A stretch of 32,142 bases of DNA from Tabrizicola sp. Its GTDB lineage: Bacteria > Pseudomonadota > Alphaproteobacteria > Rhodobacterales > Rhodobacteraceae. Location: positions 1 to 32,142 of the forward strand of contig JALOTD010000041.1 in the NCBI GenBank assembly GCA_025458105.1, read 5' to 3'. The position numbers and the translations under genes are program-made. Positions within the stretch are counted from its first letter, which is position 1. Each line of letters begins with the position of its first letter. Shown here in pieces: positions 19,115-26,644 of this stretch. The notes under the pieces are model-generated. The model ran no database searches. It saw only the letters and a program-made list of their open reading frames with translations, and had not been told where the DNA came from.

Positions 19115-19142
19115 CTTGCCGGTCGCCTTTCCTTTGCGAAGC

Positions 19143-19171
19143 AGGCTAGGCGCGGGGGGGCGGGCTGGCAA
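19143..19171 (-). promoter_or_regulatory. Likely promoter of the aminotransferase-dioxygenase-sulfotransferase operon
   Basis: On the minus strand TTGCCA (19171-19166) and TAGCCT (19148-19143) are separated by 17 bases, with a short leader to the ATG at 19114 that contains GGAAAGG. No operator repeats were found beside it. Confidence 0.42.
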
Positions 19172-19207
19172 CAGGCAGTTCGTGGGGGAAGGCGCCCTCA
19201 CCCCCGG

Positions 19208-19232
19208 CCCCTCTCCCCAAGTGGGAGAGGGG
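19208..19232. repeat. GC-rich intergenic palindrome (REP-like hairpin)
   Basis: A 10-base perfect stem, CCCCTCTCCC (19208-19217) with GGGAGAGGGG (19223-19232), encloses a 5-base loop, and is preceded by CTCACCCCCGG. This is the look of the short palindromic units scattered between genes in many proteobacterial genomes. It has no T-tract, but may still help end transcription from the pheS/DUF4304 side. Only one copy is in this window. Confidence 0.6.
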
Positions 19233-19242
19233 GGCGCGGGTG

Positions 19243-19689
19243 TCAGCCGTCGTGCAAGGCATCAAGCCAGGGAAGCGCGGTTTGCGTCAGGATCTCAAGA
19301 GCGGTGGAAAGGGTGGAGGGCCGGTCGATGACATCGACAAAGGCCAGGGTGCCTGGGTCGCGCGGCTGGTCGGGGGCGAAGTGCCAAAGGGTCAGGTCCT
19401 CATCCTCGGGCCAGTCGGGATGGTTCGAGGCATCGCCGTCGGGCGTGACAAAGCGCAGGACGATCTGCGCGTCCCAGCCATAGCGGCTGCGCTGCAGGTG
19501 GACTGCGGATTTGCCCCCCGGCGTGCTGCGGCTGAAGGTGCTGCCTTTCAGGACATAGCCTTCGGGTTCCAGCACCGACTGCAGGGCGGCAAGGATTGCG
19601 GCAAAGGCCTCTTCCCGCCGGGCAGGGAAGGCCGGGTCGTTCGCGGCGGCGTATTTGCGGGCGGCGAGGTCTTCATCGAATGGATCCAT
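19243..19689 (-). CDS. DUF4304-like conserved protein
   Basis: A 148-residue soluble protein. The central block, LEPEGYVLKGSTFSR followed by GKSAVHLQRSRYGWDAQIVL, resembles DUF4304 proteins, whose function is unknown. No catalytic residues, signal peptide or membrane segment are apparent. Composition is acidic with several Trp residues. It starts 12 bases after the pheS stop on the same strand, so it is probably cotranscribed with pheS, though nothing suggests a role in tRNA charging. After its stop comes a REP-like palindrome and then the promoter region of the aminotransferase operon. The coding call rests on position, ribosome spacing and plausible composition. The family label is tentative. 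Confidence 0.68.
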   Translation of the reverse strand: MDPFDEDLAARKYAAANDPAFPARREEAFAAILAALQSVLEPEGYVLKGSTFSRSTPGGKSAVHLQRSRYGWDAQIVLRFVTPDGDASNHPDWPEDEDLTLWHFAPDQPRDPGTLAFVDVIDRPSTLSTALEILTQTALPWLDALHDG

Positions 19690-19701
19690 CGCCCCGACCC
19701 C

Positions 19702-20784
19702 TTACGACGACAGGCCGCCCGCGAGGTCTGGCACGTCCAGCGCAGAAAAGCCGTAATGGCGCAACCAGCGCAGGTCGGCCTCGAAGAAGGCGCGCAGGTC
19801 GGGGATGCCGTATTTCAGCATCGCAATCCGGTCGATGCCCATGCCAAAGGCAAAGCCCTGCCACTGCGTCGGATCAACGCCCGCCGCCTGCAGGACCTTG
19901 GGGTGGACCATGCCGGATCCCAGGATCTCCATCCATTTTTCACCTTCGCCGATCTTCAGTTGGCCACCTACGTTGGAATAGCGGATGTCGACTTCAGCCG
20001 AGGGTTCGGTGAAGGGGAAGTGGCTGGCGCGGAAGCGAAGCTCGACGCGGTCGACCTCAAAGAAGGCGCGGCAGAATTCCTCAAGGCACCATTTCAGGTT
20101 GGCCATGCTGATGTTGCGGTCGATGGCCAGACCTTCAACCTGGTGAAACATCGGCGTGTGCGTCTGGTCCATGTCCATCCGATAGACTCGGCCCGGCGCA
20201 ATCACCCGGATCGGCGCGCCTTGCGCCATCATCGCCCGGATCTGGACTGGGCTGGTATGGGTGCGCAGCACATGCGGCGGGCGGTTGTCGCCCTCGGCCC
20301 GCGCCATGAAGAACGTGTCGTGTTCCTGCCGGGCTGGATGCTCGGGCGGAATGTTCAGCGCATCAAAATTGTACCAGTCGCTTTCGACCTGCGGGCCTTC
20401 GGCGACCGAAAAGCCCATGTCGGCGAAGATCGCGGTCAACTCCTCCATCACCTGGCTGACCGGGTGGATCGTGCCGTGCGGGCGCGGGCGACCGGGAAGC
20501 GTGACGTCCAGCCATTCGGACTTCAGACGCTCGTCCAGAGCCGCATCAGCAAGACCGGTCTTGCGGGCACGGAGGGCTGCGTCGATTTCATCCTTGAGCG
20601 CGTTCAGGCCGGCGCCGGCGATCTTGCGCGCCTCGGGGTCCATCTTGCCAAGTGTGGCCATGAGGGCGCTGATCTCGCCCTTTTTCCCAAGGGCGGCAAC
20701 GCGGACTTCTTCCAGGGCAGCTTCGTTTGCCGCCGTGGCCACTGCGGCCAGATACTTGTCCCTGATCGTGTCGATCCCGTCCAT
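19702..20784 (-). CDS. pheS: Phenylalanine-tRNA ligase alpha subunit
   Basis: PheS is the catalytic subunit of the heterotetrameric phenylalanyl-tRNA synthetase. The 360-residue protein has an N-terminal coiled-coil arm that contacts tRNA (about 1-85), then the class II catalytic core. [10 protein letters not shown] (104-113) belongs to motif 1, [10 protein letters not shown] (174-183) and [20 protein letters not shown] (198-217) to motif 2, and [18 protein letters not shown] (310-327) to motif 3. Length is normal. The ATG at 20784 has AGGAG 6 bases upstream, whereas the longer frame starts at a weaker site. A DUF4304-like gene follows at 12 bases. The beta-subunit gene pheT is not in this window, although pheS and pheT are neighbours in many bacteria. 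Confidence 0.96.
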   Translation of the reverse strand: MDGIDTIRDKYLAAVATAANEAALEEVRVAALGKKGEISALMATLGKMDPEARKIAGAGLNALKDEIDAALRARKTGLADAALDERLKSEWLDVTLPGRPRPHGTIHPVSQVMEELTAIFADMGFSVAEGPQVESDWYNFDALNIPPEHPARQEHDTFFMARAEGDNRPPHVLRTHTSPVQIRAMMAQGAPIRVIAPGRVYRMDMDQTHTPMFHQVEGLAIDRNISMANLKWCLEEFCRAFFEVDRVELRFRASHFPFTEPSAEVDIRYSNVGGQLKIGEGEKWMEILGSGMVHPKVLQAAGVDPTQWQGFAFGMGIDRIAMLKYGIPDLRAFFEADLRWLRHYGFSALDVPDLAGGLSS

Positions 20785-20809
20785 CGCCGTCTCCTGGAGT
20801 TCGGCGATG

Positions 20810-20838
20810 GTGCTAGCGGGGAAGGGGCCGCGATGCAA
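20810..20838 (-). promoter_or_regulatory. Possible pheS promoter
   Basis: On the minus strand TTGCAT (20838-20833) and TAGCAC (20815-20810) are 17 bases apart, giving a leader of about 20 bases that holds the AGGAG ribosome binding site. The -10 match is weak. No attenuator-like leader peptide rich in Phe was seen in the 63 bases between the VOC stop and pheS. Confidence 0.35.
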
Positions 20839-20847
20839 GGCTTCGGG

Positions 20848-21273
20848 CTAGTGCGGCAGGCGTGTCGGATTGTAGTTCGAGGCCTCTTCCGGGCTTGGCG
20901 GTATCGGTCGGATGATATCGATAAGGATTCCGTCTGGGCCGGTCACAATGAAATGGCGCTGTCCAAAGTCTTCGTCGCGCAGGGTCTGGGTGATTGGAAC
21001 ACCGGCTGCTGCAAGGCGCGCATGTTGGGCATCAGGATCGTCGACTTCAAAGTTCAGGATCGCACCGCCCAGACGGCTGCGGGCCTGGACCGGGATGGTT
21101 GGGTGGTCCTGGGCCAAGATCGCAAGGTTGGTTGCGGGGTCTTCGGTCGATTGCAGATGTACATACCAGTCGGCCTGGTACAACGGCTGAAACTGGAAGT
21201 GCCGGATGTAGAAAGCCGCGGCCTTGGTCACATCGGCTGACAGCAGAACGGGGTAGTAGGAGGTGGTACGCAT
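20848..21273 (-). CDS. VOC family protein (glyoxalase/bleomycin-resistance fold)
   Basis: A 141-residue vicinal-oxygen-chelate protein, with the paired beta-alpha-beta-beta-beta modules of the glyoxalase fold. [20 protein letters not shown] is the first module start. [20 protein letters not shown] starts the second, and [18 protein letters not shown] gives the family's closing DPDG-like strand. Members act on, or bind, small molecules such as glyoxal adducts, antibiotics or catechols; the substrate here is unknown. The ATG at 21273 follows AAAGGAA. A longer in-frame start upstream would run through the operator region and is unlikely. It is divergent from a TetR regulator with a shared palindromic operator, so it is probably the regulator's target (inference). 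Confidence 0.85.
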   Translation of the reverse strand: MRTTSYYPVLLSADVTKAAAFYIRHFQFQPLYQADWYVHLQSTEDPATNLAILAQDHPTIPVQARSRLGGAILNFEVDDPDAQHARLAAAGVPITQTLRDEDFGQRHFIVTGPDGILIDIIRPIPPSPEEASNYNPTRLPH

Positions 21274-21298
21274 GGGGTTTCCTTTGCCGAATGGTTTG

Positions 21299-21335
21299 AT
21301 ACACTGTGTATGTAAATAACATACAGGATGTATGT
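21299..21335. promoter_or_regulatory. TetR-type operator of three interleaved palindromes
   Basis: Three perfect inverted repeats share half-sites between the divergent VOC and TetR genes. They are ATACAC-T-GTGTAT (21299-21311), TGTATGT-5 bases-ACATACA (21307-21325) and ACATACA-GGA-TGTATGT (21319-21335). The last arm ends directly before the TetR start codon at 21336 and covers its ribosome binding site. The AT-rich block stands out from the surrounding GC-rich DNA. Binding by the adjacent TetR protein, repressing both genes, is the natural reading but is not shown. Confidence 0.72.
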
Positions 21336-21908
21336 ATGCAAGAGAGCCCACGGCGAACCCAGCGCGAGCGCAGCGATGCCATGCGGACGGCCCTGATCCG
21401 GGCGGGGCGCGACCTTTTCGTCAGGCTGGGCTTTGCTTCCACGGGCACGCCCGACATTGTGGCGGCGGCAGGGGTAACCCGCGGGGCGCTGTACCACCAC
21501 TTTGTCGACAAGGAGGCGCTGTTCGCGGCGGTAGTCCGCGCAGAAGCAGAGGCTGTAGCGGCTGAAATCGAGGCCGCAGATTATGTCGGACTGGAACCGG
21601 TTGACGCCCTGATCCGTGGTGGGCAGGCCTATCTGGCAGCGATGGCCGTCCCGGGACGCGCGCGGCTTATGCTGGTCGAAGCACCCGCAATCCTTTCGCC
21701 GCATGTGCTGATGGAAATCGACCTTGGCACGGGCGGACGGACGCTGGAAACCGCGCTGCAGGCGGCAGGAACAGTCGATCCCAGACCAATGGCGTCACTG
21801 TTGTCAGCGGCTTTCGACCGCGCAGCCCTGGCGATCGAGCGAGGCGAACGTCAAGAGCCTTGGGTTGGCGCGCTGGAGCGTCTTGTGCGCGGGGCTGTCA
21901 GCACATGA
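21336..21908 (+). CDS. TetR/AcrR family transcriptional regulator
   Basis: The 190-residue protein has the TetR N-terminal DNA-binding helix-turn-helix: [20 protein letters not shown], then [20 protein letters not shown] and DKEALFAAV, the strongly conserved recognition-helix pattern. The C-terminal ligand and dimerisation domain (from about residue 70) is variable, so the inducer is unknown. The ATG at 21336 has AGGA about 7 bases upstream and keeps the conserved start spacing; an ATG at 21332 in another frame and a start at 21306 are rejected. The operator palindromes overlap its translation start, which suggests autorepression. Its TGA overlaps the ATG of the downstream DUF1643 gene. The VOC gene is transcribed away from it. 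Confidence 0.9.
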   Translation: MQESPRRTQRERSDAMRTALIRAGRDLFVRLGFASTGTPDIVAAAGVTRGALYHHFVDKEALFAAVVRAEAEAVAAEIEAADYVGLEPVDALIRGGQAYLAAMAVPGRARLMLVEAPAILSPHVLMEIDLGTGGRTLETALQAAGTVDPRPMASLLSAAFDRAALAIERGERQEPWVGALERLVRGAVST

Positions 21909-22405
21909 TTTCGCGGCATTTCACCAAGGGCGATGCTGTGTCCGAGGCCGTCTATTCGGACTGCGAACGCTATCGTTATCTGTTGACACGAGTCTGGTCG
22001 CCAGGACCGAGGGCGCTGTTCGTGATGCTGAACCCGTCAACCGCGACCGAGGTTCAGAATGACCCCACGGTCGAACGCTGCGAAAGGCGCGCGCGCGCGT
22101 TGGGTTTTGGGGCGTTCCGGGTGACAAACATCTTTGCCTACCGCGCAACCGATCCTCGGGTCATGCGGGCCGAGGTGGATCCGGTCGGTCCGGACAATGA
22201 TGCAGCAATCCTGCAAAGCGTGCCCTGGGCCAATACGGTGATCTGCGCCTGGGGCAACCATGGTTTGCACCTGAACCGTGGCCTTACGGTAGAGACCATG
22301 TTGCGCAAATCAGGCGCGACGCTGACACATCTGGGTCTGACCGGTCACGGGCAGCCGCGCCACCCGCTGTATGTGGGATATACGCAGCAGCCAGAGGCCT
22401 GGTAA
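21905..22405 (+). CDS. DUF1643 family protein
   Basis: This 166-residue protein matches the DUF1643 family: MLNPSTATEVQNDPTVERC, then GFGAFRVTNIFAYRATDPR and WGNHG. The NPSTA and NIFAYRATDP motifs are the family hallmarks. Its biochemical role is unknown. No signal peptide or membrane helix is visible, so it is probably cytosolic. The ATG at 21905 overlaps the TetR stop (ATGA), so it is the second gene of a TetR-DUF1643 unit and would share the TetR operator control. The TAA is 4 bases from the convergent RTX gene's stop, with no terminator hairpin. It has no evident link to the VOC gene beyond the shared regulator. Confidence 0.83.
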   Translation: MISRHFTKGDAVSEAVYSDCERYRYLLTRVWSPGPRALFVMLNPSTATEVQNDPTVERCERRARALGFGAFRVTNIFAYRATDPRVMRAEVDPVGPDNDAAILQSVPWANTVICAWGNHGLHLNRGLTVETMLRKSGATLTHLGLTGHGQPRHPLYVGYTQQPEAW

Positions 22406-22409
22406 TGGG

Positions 22410-23426
22410 TCACGCGGCCCGCAACTGGACATTTGCCAGGTCGACCGTGTCACCGCGAATGGTCGCCATCGGAGAGCCGTCCAGGAACAGCGTGCTTTCG
22501 GTACCTTCTGCGTTGACCTCGACCGTTAGGACCGGGTTGGGGTGCACGCTAGGGTCGTAGACCACGACCAGCTGATCCTGCGAGGCGTCGTAGTCCGTCA
22601 CATTGGCAACCCCGCCTTCGGCAAGCCAATCGTTGAGAACAAAGTCGTCCTCTCCTTCCCCGCCATGGCCATGATCGCCGGAACCAAGAACAAGTGTATC
22701 GTTCCCGCCGTCACCGTTCAGGAAATCCTCGTTGAAGTCGTCGATCTCTCCATCAAGGCCTGAAAGCCAGTCGTTGCCGGCGTTTCCATCCATCGTGTCC
22801 GACCCTGCGCCACCGGAAAGCTGATCGTCGTCATATCCGCCGGCAAGCCAGTCGTCCCCGTCACCCCCGGAGAGGGAATCCTGCCCCATGCCACCCAGAA
22901 GCGTATCGTCGCCCGCATCACCTGAAAGGCTGTCATCCCCCATGGCGCCAGACAGGCTGTCATCGCCGTCGCCGCCCTGCAAAGCATCATCACCATCCTG
23001 CCCAAGCAGGCTGTCGGCACCGTCACCGCCTTGTACGGTATCGGCCCCGGCCCCTGCCCAGACAGCATCGTCCCCTGTGCCTGCATCGACGAAATCGTCG
23101 CCGTCGCGACCGTCGATCAGATCGTTCCCCGCTGCGCCATACAGACGATCGGCACCCAGATCGCCGGACAGGGCGTCGGCGCCAGCACTGCCTTCAACAG
23201 TGCGACCCGAGGCGGGGGGGTCTGCAAGATCGTCAGAATGTGGATCAGAAGGGTCCGACCCGGAAACCTCGTCCAGCAGATTGCCGGAGGAAAGATCGTC
23301 CTCCTGTTCGACAACGGGGTCTTCGTTGTCGCCATCTTCATCTTCCAGATCCTCACGTGAGGTCAGGAAGGCATCTGCTGCCACCCCGGCAGCAAGGACC
23401 CCGAATAGACCAAGAAGTGCAAGCAC
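22410..23426 (-). CDS. RTX-repeat calcium-binding protein
   Basis: This 338-residue protein contains about 16 tandem nonapeptide repeats of the GGxGxDxLx type (residues about 79-225), for example [20 protein letters not shown]. Such repeats form calcium-filled beta-rolls. Before them are a hydrophobic N terminus ([20 protein letters not shown], a possible membrane anchor or uncleaved signal) and an acidic stretch (24-70). The C-terminal 100 residues form a beta-rich domain ending in VQLRAA. Typical RTX proteins are exported by type I secretion with a C-terminal signal. A hydrophobic N terminus is unusual for that route, so membrane attachment is possible. The start is GTG at 23426 with AAGGG about 9 bases upstream. 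It is convergent with DUF1643. No type I secretion genes are in the window. Confidence 0.85.
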   Translation of the reverse strand: MLALLGLFGVLAAGVAADAFLTSREDLEDEDGDNEDPVVEQEDDLSSGNLLDEVSGSDPSDPHSDDLADPPASGRTVEGSAGADALSGDLGADRLYGAAGNDLIDGRDGDDFVDAGTGDDAVWAGAGADTVQGGDGADSLLGQDGDDALQGGDGDDSLSGAMGDDSLSGDAGDDTLLGGMGQDSLSGGDGDDWLAGGYDDDQLSGGAGSDTMDGNAGNDWLSGLDGEIDDFNEDFLNGDGGNDTLVLGSGDHGHGGEGEDDFVLNDWLAEGGVANVTDYDASQDQLVVVYDPSVHPNPVLTVEVNAEGTESTLFLDGSPMATIRGDTVDLANVQLRAA

Positions 23427-23740
23427 ACCGACACCCTTTGAACCTTGGCTAAGCAGCGTTAACCATATTTGCCGCTAACTGCCTGAGAGAAAACACATAA
23501 TCACTTAGAGTTGTAACACGGAATCAGGTCCTTTCCCAGCGTTACGGCAGATCGGAAGACGGCTTTTTCGATGCCTGGTTAACAACTCCCCTCCAGCGAC
23601 CAGCAAAAGGGCAGCAATTTCCTTTCCTTTTCCTGCGAATCTCCGTATAGGCCGCCATCCGCTGGACGCGGACACCTCCAAGGGCCTTGCTGGACGACAT
23701 CCCGGCTTGTGCCATGACCCTTCAGACACAGGAGACCACG
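23427..23740. other. Intergenic region between the RTX gene and rpsO
   Basis: This 314-base divergent region holds no convincing gene. Its right half is the rpsO leader: TTTCCT (23623-23628) and TATAGG (23646-23651) with a 17-base spacer form a possible promoter. That leaves a leader of about 80 bases in which the S15 protein could bind its own message, as it does in E. coli; I did not identify the pseudoknot. The left half is relatively AT-rich and must hold the RTX promoter, but I see no clear boxes for it. Confidence 0.5.
23623..23651 (+). promoter_or_regulatory. Possible rpsO promoter
   Basis: TTTCCT and TATAGG with a 17-base spacer, about 90 bases upstream of the rpsO start. The -35 box is weak and lies in a pyrimidine-rich run. 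Read by eye. Confidence 0.35.
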
Positions 23741-24010
23741 ATGTCGATCACCGTTGAAGAAAAAGCCAAGCTGATCAAGGAATACGCGACCAAGGACGGC
23801 GACACCGGTTCGCCGGAAGTGCAGGTTGCGATCCTGTCCTCGCGCATCGCGACCCTGACCGAGCATTTCAAAGGCCACAAGAACGACAACCATTCGCGTC
23901 GTGGCCTGTTGATGCTGGTCGCTCAGCGCCGCAAGCTTCTGGACTATCTCAAGAAGACGGATGAGGCGCGCTATAGCACGCTGATCACCCGTCTGGGCCT
24001 GCGCCGCTAA
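23741..24010 (+). CDS. rpsO: 30S ribosomal protein S15
   Basis: S15 is a primary binding protein of the central domain of 16S rRNA and helps form the intersubunit bridge. The 89-residue protein has the normal length and hallmark sequences: [40 protein letters not shown] and [12 protein letters not shown], ending LITRLGLRR. The ATG at 23741 has AGGAG 7 bases upstream; longer in-frame starts would add residues that no S15 has. It stands alone, with a strong terminator directly after it. In many bacteria rpsO is followed by pnp, but that gene is not seen here. The next gene is convergent and encodes a glycosyltransferase-like protein. Confidence 0.97.
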   Translation: MSITVEEKAKLIKEYATKDGDTGSPEVQVAILSSRIATLTEHFKGHKNDNHSRRGLLMLVAQRRKLLDYLKKTDEARYSTLITRLGLRR

Positions 24011-24031
24011 GTCCGGCATCAGGATCTGTCG

Positions 24032-24061
24032 AAACGCCCGCCCCGCAGGAGGCGGGCGTTT
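24032..24061. terminator. Rho-independent terminator after rpsO (probably bidirectional)
   Basis: AAACGCCCGCC (24032-24042) pairs with GGCGGGCGTTT (24051-24061) around an 8-base loop, and the arm is followed by TTTC. It lies just after the rpsO stop and just before the stop of the convergent gene. The A-run on the left arm reads as a T-run on the other strand, so it can serve both. Confidence 0.85.
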
Positions 24062-24065
24062 TCGT

Positions 24066-24962
24066 TCAGACCGGCCAGCCGTGCCGCCGAAACCGCGCCA
24101 GAATTTGCGCCTCGCAGTCCGGGGCGCCGCCATTGATTGCCTGACGCCTTAGGAACCAGGTGACATATCGGGCAAACGGCGGGGGCGGTCCGGAAAGACG
24201 GGCAAAGGCAGCGTCCAGACCATCCCGCGGGACCGATCCGGCGATATGGTGAAAGTCGCTTTCGGCAAACAGCACCGCGGGCTTGTCGGCAAGGAACCCG
24301 TTCAGAGCGACAGAGGAATTCTGTGTGACCACGGCATCGCAGTTCAGCAGAAGATCGGGCGACGGGCTGCGGACAAGGTGAAAGCGCGGGCACCGCTTTT
24401 CGATCTGCTCCAGCGCCTCGATCTCGGATGGCGTGTAGATTTCACGAGGATGAAGCGTGGCGATGATCGTCTTGTCTGGCACGCGTTCTACCGTTGTTTC
24501 CACCATATCGATGGGTGACATCGACTGGAACGAACGGCGGTCGGACAGCCGACCTTGCAGAGGGATAAGGATCGTCCCGGTCCGACGTGGAGGCGCCTCA
24601 CCCAGGATCTTGATCCGCCATCGCCGCTGAAAACTGACTGCTTCGTCCGACAGAATGTCGCCCGGCGTAAAGGGCGCAAGGGCAACGTCGAACCGCCAGC
24701 GGTCGGCCACGGCCTCGATCCTCCAGAACGGCAGGATGTAGGCGCGGCGCAAGTTCAGAATGTGCGGGGCCGTCGGCTCCTGCATATGGAACAGGCCATA
24801 GCCGCGACCGGCTGCCCGGGCCCTTTCGGTCTCGGTGTCGGGATGAAAATGAAACGTCCAGCCGTGCAGGGCGTCTCGCATCCGGTTAAAGAGGTTGACC
24901 TTCCCCTCCTCTGCCGCCTCGCGCCAGGGTGAATGCAGATAAAGGTGAAGCGCGCGCTCCAT
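24066..24962 (-). CDS. Capsule-polysaccharide-type glycosyltransferase-like protein
   Basis: I recognise this 298-residue protein only at the family-resemblance level. The C-terminal half contains DKTIIATLHPREIYTPSEIE, then CDAVVTQNSSVALNGFLADK and PAVLFAESDFHHIAGSV. A conserved SS-containing loop before GKP/DKP-A-V-L-F is typical of the nucleotide-sugar-binding half of KpsC/KpsS- and GT-B-type capsule transferases. The N-terminal half is less typical and has no signal peptide or membrane helix. A role in surface polysaccharide synthesis is inferred. There is no capsule gene cluster around it, so it is an orphan. The ATG at 24962 has no strong ribosome binding site. It is divergent from hslV and ends at the shared terminator. 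Confidence 0.6.
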   Translation of the reverse strand: MERALHLYLHSPWREAAEEGKVNLFNRMRDALHGWTFHFHPDTETERARAAGRGYGLFHMQEPTAPHILNLRRAYILPFWRIEAVADRWRFDVALAPFTPGDILSDEAVSFQRRWRIKILGEAPPRRTGTILIPLQGRLSDRRSFQSMSPIDMVETTVERVPDKTIIATLHPREIYTPSEIEALEQIEKRCPRFHLVRSPSPDLLLNCDAVVTQNSSVALNGFLADKPAVLFAESDFHHIAGSVPRDGLDAAFARLSGPPPPFARYVTWFLRRQAINGGAPDCEAQILARFRRHGWPV

Positions 24963-24982
24963 TGGCCCCGGGCACCATGACC

Positions 24983-25011
24983 TTGTGATGAGTAGTTCTG
25001 ACCGTCATATA
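24983..25011 (+). promoter_or_regulatory. Likely promoter of the hslV-hslU operon
   Basis: TTGTGA (24983-24988) and CATATA (25006-25011) are 17 bases apart. Transcription would start near 25018, leaving too short a leader for an ATG at 25023 but a good one for the ATG at 25035, which has GGAGG before it. The preceding bases make CCTTGTGA, loosely like a heat-shock sigma-32 -35 box, but the -10 does not fit the alphaproteobacterial RpoH consensus well. Confidence 0.5.
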
Positions 25012-25034
25012 GGAGCAGAAGAATGGAGGACGCC

Positions 25035-25592
25035 ATGGCCGATGACAAATTTCCCGGCTGGCACGGCACGACCATCCTGGCAGTGCGCCGTGGCGGAGAA
25101 GTTGTCGTTGCGGGCGACGGGCAGGTTTCGCTGGGCCAGACCGTCATCAAGGGTACCGCACGCAAGGTGCGCAGGCTGTCGCCGGGGGGCAAGGACGTGG
25201 TCTGCGGCTTTGCCGGATCAACTGCCGACGCCTTCACCCTGCTGGAGCGGCTGGAAAAGAAGTTGGAGGCAGCGCCCGGCCAACTGGCCCGCGCCTGCGT
25301 CGACCTGGCCAAGGACTGGCGGATGGACAAGTACCTGCGCAATCTGGAGGCCATGCTGATCGTCACCGATGGCCAGGCGCTGTTCGTCATCACCGGCGCA
25401 GGGGATGTGCTGGAGCCGGAACATGACGTCGCGGCCATCGGATCTGGTGGGAACTTTGCCCTAGCCGCCGCAAGGGGCCTGATGGCCACCGACCTGCCCG
25501 CCGAAGACATCGCCCGCCGCGCCATGGCCATCGCCGCCGACATCTGCGTTTACACCAATGGCAACTTGACCGTGGAGACGATCCGCAAATGA
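25035..25592 (+). CDS. hslV: ATP-dependent protease proteolytic subunit HslV
   Basis: HslV forms the double-hexamer proteolytic core of the HslUV (ClpYQ) protease, a bacterial proteasome relative. In this 185-residue protein the active-site nucleophile is the N-terminal Thr exposed after removal of a short propeptide ([11 protein letters not shown]), then [20 protein letters not shown]. Lys33-type residues in RKVRRL and [11 protein letters not shown] are conserved. ATGs at 25023 and 25035 are both possible. I chose 25035 because the likely promoter would leave almost no leader for the first one and GGAGG precedes the second. Its TGA overlaps the start of a membrane protein gene (ATGA) placed before hslU. 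Length and motifs are normal and no disruption is seen. Confidence 0.95.
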   Translation: MADDKFPGWHGTTILAVRRGGEVVVAGDGQVSLGQTVIKGTARKVRRLSPGGKDVVCGFAGSTADAFTLLERLEKKLEAAPGQLARACVDLAKDWRMDKYLRNLEAMLIVTDGQALFVITGAGDVLEPEHDVAAIGSGGNFALAAARGLMATDLPAEDIARRAMAIAADICVYTNGNLTVETIRK

Positions 25593-26644
25593 CCCCCGAA
25601 GACCTCCGCGCCGCCGTTGCCGCCGGGATCGTGACCGAAGCGCAGGCGGCTTCGCTGAATGCCTTGGCCAACAGCCGGGCGGGCCGCCGTGCTGCGCTGC
25701 CGGCCGAGGATGAACCGTTTGAGTTCTTCCGGGGCTTTTCGGAAATCTTCATTTCCATCGGCCTGGTCATCCTGCTGACCGGGGCGACCAGCCTTCTGAC
25801 TGTTATCGGTGGCTTTACCCTGCTGACCCTGGTGCCGCTGGCGACGGCGGGGATTGCCTGGTGGTGGGCGGGCTACTTTACGCTAAGGCGGCGGATGACT
25901 CTTCCCTCGATGGTTCTGGCCAGCGCCTATGGCATCGGCATCGGCATCTTCGCCTTCACTGTCCTGGCCCGCGCGGAACTGGACGAGCGCGCCATCGCCA
26001 TTGGCGGCTTCGGCCTTTCTGCACTGGCGATGCTGCTCTGGTACCGCCGGTTCCGGCTGCCGTTCTCGGCCTTCCTGGCCGGTGCGGCCATTCTGGGTGT
26101 CATCTACTCTCTGACAGCATCGGCGGCAAACCTTGCGCCGGTTGCCACCGGGAATTACCGGCTGCTGTTTGACCTGTCGGCCAGCCCCGCCTTTGCGACG
26201 GCCACGCTTCTGTTCGGTATCGGGGCGTTCATGGTGGGCATGTGGTTCGACACTCGTGACCCGCACCGTCTGGGCCGCCATGCCGCAACCGCCTTCTGGT
26301 GCCATCTGCTGGCCGCGCCCGCGCTTGTGAATACCGTAGCCGTCACGCTTCTGAACGGCGGGGGGACTGGCTTCCTGGCCATCGCGCTTGTCCTCATCAC
26401 CCTTCTGGCCCTGGTGATCGACCGGCGCAGCTTCCTGACCGCCGCCATCGTCTATATCGCCATCGTTCTCAGCTGGCTGACGGGCGACGGGGATGGCACC
26501 GGCTGGATCTTCGTCATCCTGATTCTTGGTGCCTTCATCACCGCGATTGGCACCTGGTGGGTGCAACTGCGCGGCTTGATCATGCAGAAGCTGCCCGAAT
26601 TCCCCGGCAAGGCCAGCCTGCCACCCTATGGATCGACCGAATGA
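25589..26644 (+). CDS. DUF2157-like polytopic membrane protein between hslV and hslU
   Basis: The 351-residue protein begins with a short soluble stretch ([20 protein letters not shown], typical of DUF2157-like N termini). About ten hydrophobic helices follow, from [20 protein letters not shown] to [20 protein letters not shown]. Function is unknown; DUF2157 proteins are predicted membrane proteins without an assigned activity. It starts with ATG overlapping the hslV TGA and ends with TGA overlapping the hslU ATG, so it is translationally coupled on both sides. That is unusual, because hslV and hslU are usually adjacent or separated by soluble genes. A role in HslUV activity, such as membrane tethering or substrate delivery, is speculative. 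The DUF2157 label is tentative; the membrane topology is clear. Confidence 0.8.
   Translation: MTPEDLRAAVAAGIVTEAQAASLNALANSRAGRRAALPAEDEPFEFFRGFSEIFISIGLVILLTGATSLLTVIGGFTLLTLVPLATAGIAWWWAGYFTLRRRMTLPSMVLASAYGIGIGIFAFTVLARAELDERAIAIGGFGLSALAMLLWYRRFRLPFSAFLAGAAILGVIYSLTASAANLAPVATGNYRLLFDLSASPAFATATLLFGIGAFMVGMWFDTRDPHRLGRHAATAFWCHLLAAPALVNTVAVTLLNGGGTGFLAIALVLITLLALVIDRRSFLTAAIVYIAIVLSWLTGDGDGTGWIFVILILGAFITAIGTWWVQLRGLIMQKLPEFPGKASLPPYGSTE

Noticed and set aside
19240..21240. A 666-codon open frame on the plus strand
   Set aside because: It is antisense to the DUF4304-like gene, pheS and the VOC gene, which have recognisable protein motifs. Its own translation has none; long antisense frames are common at this GC content.
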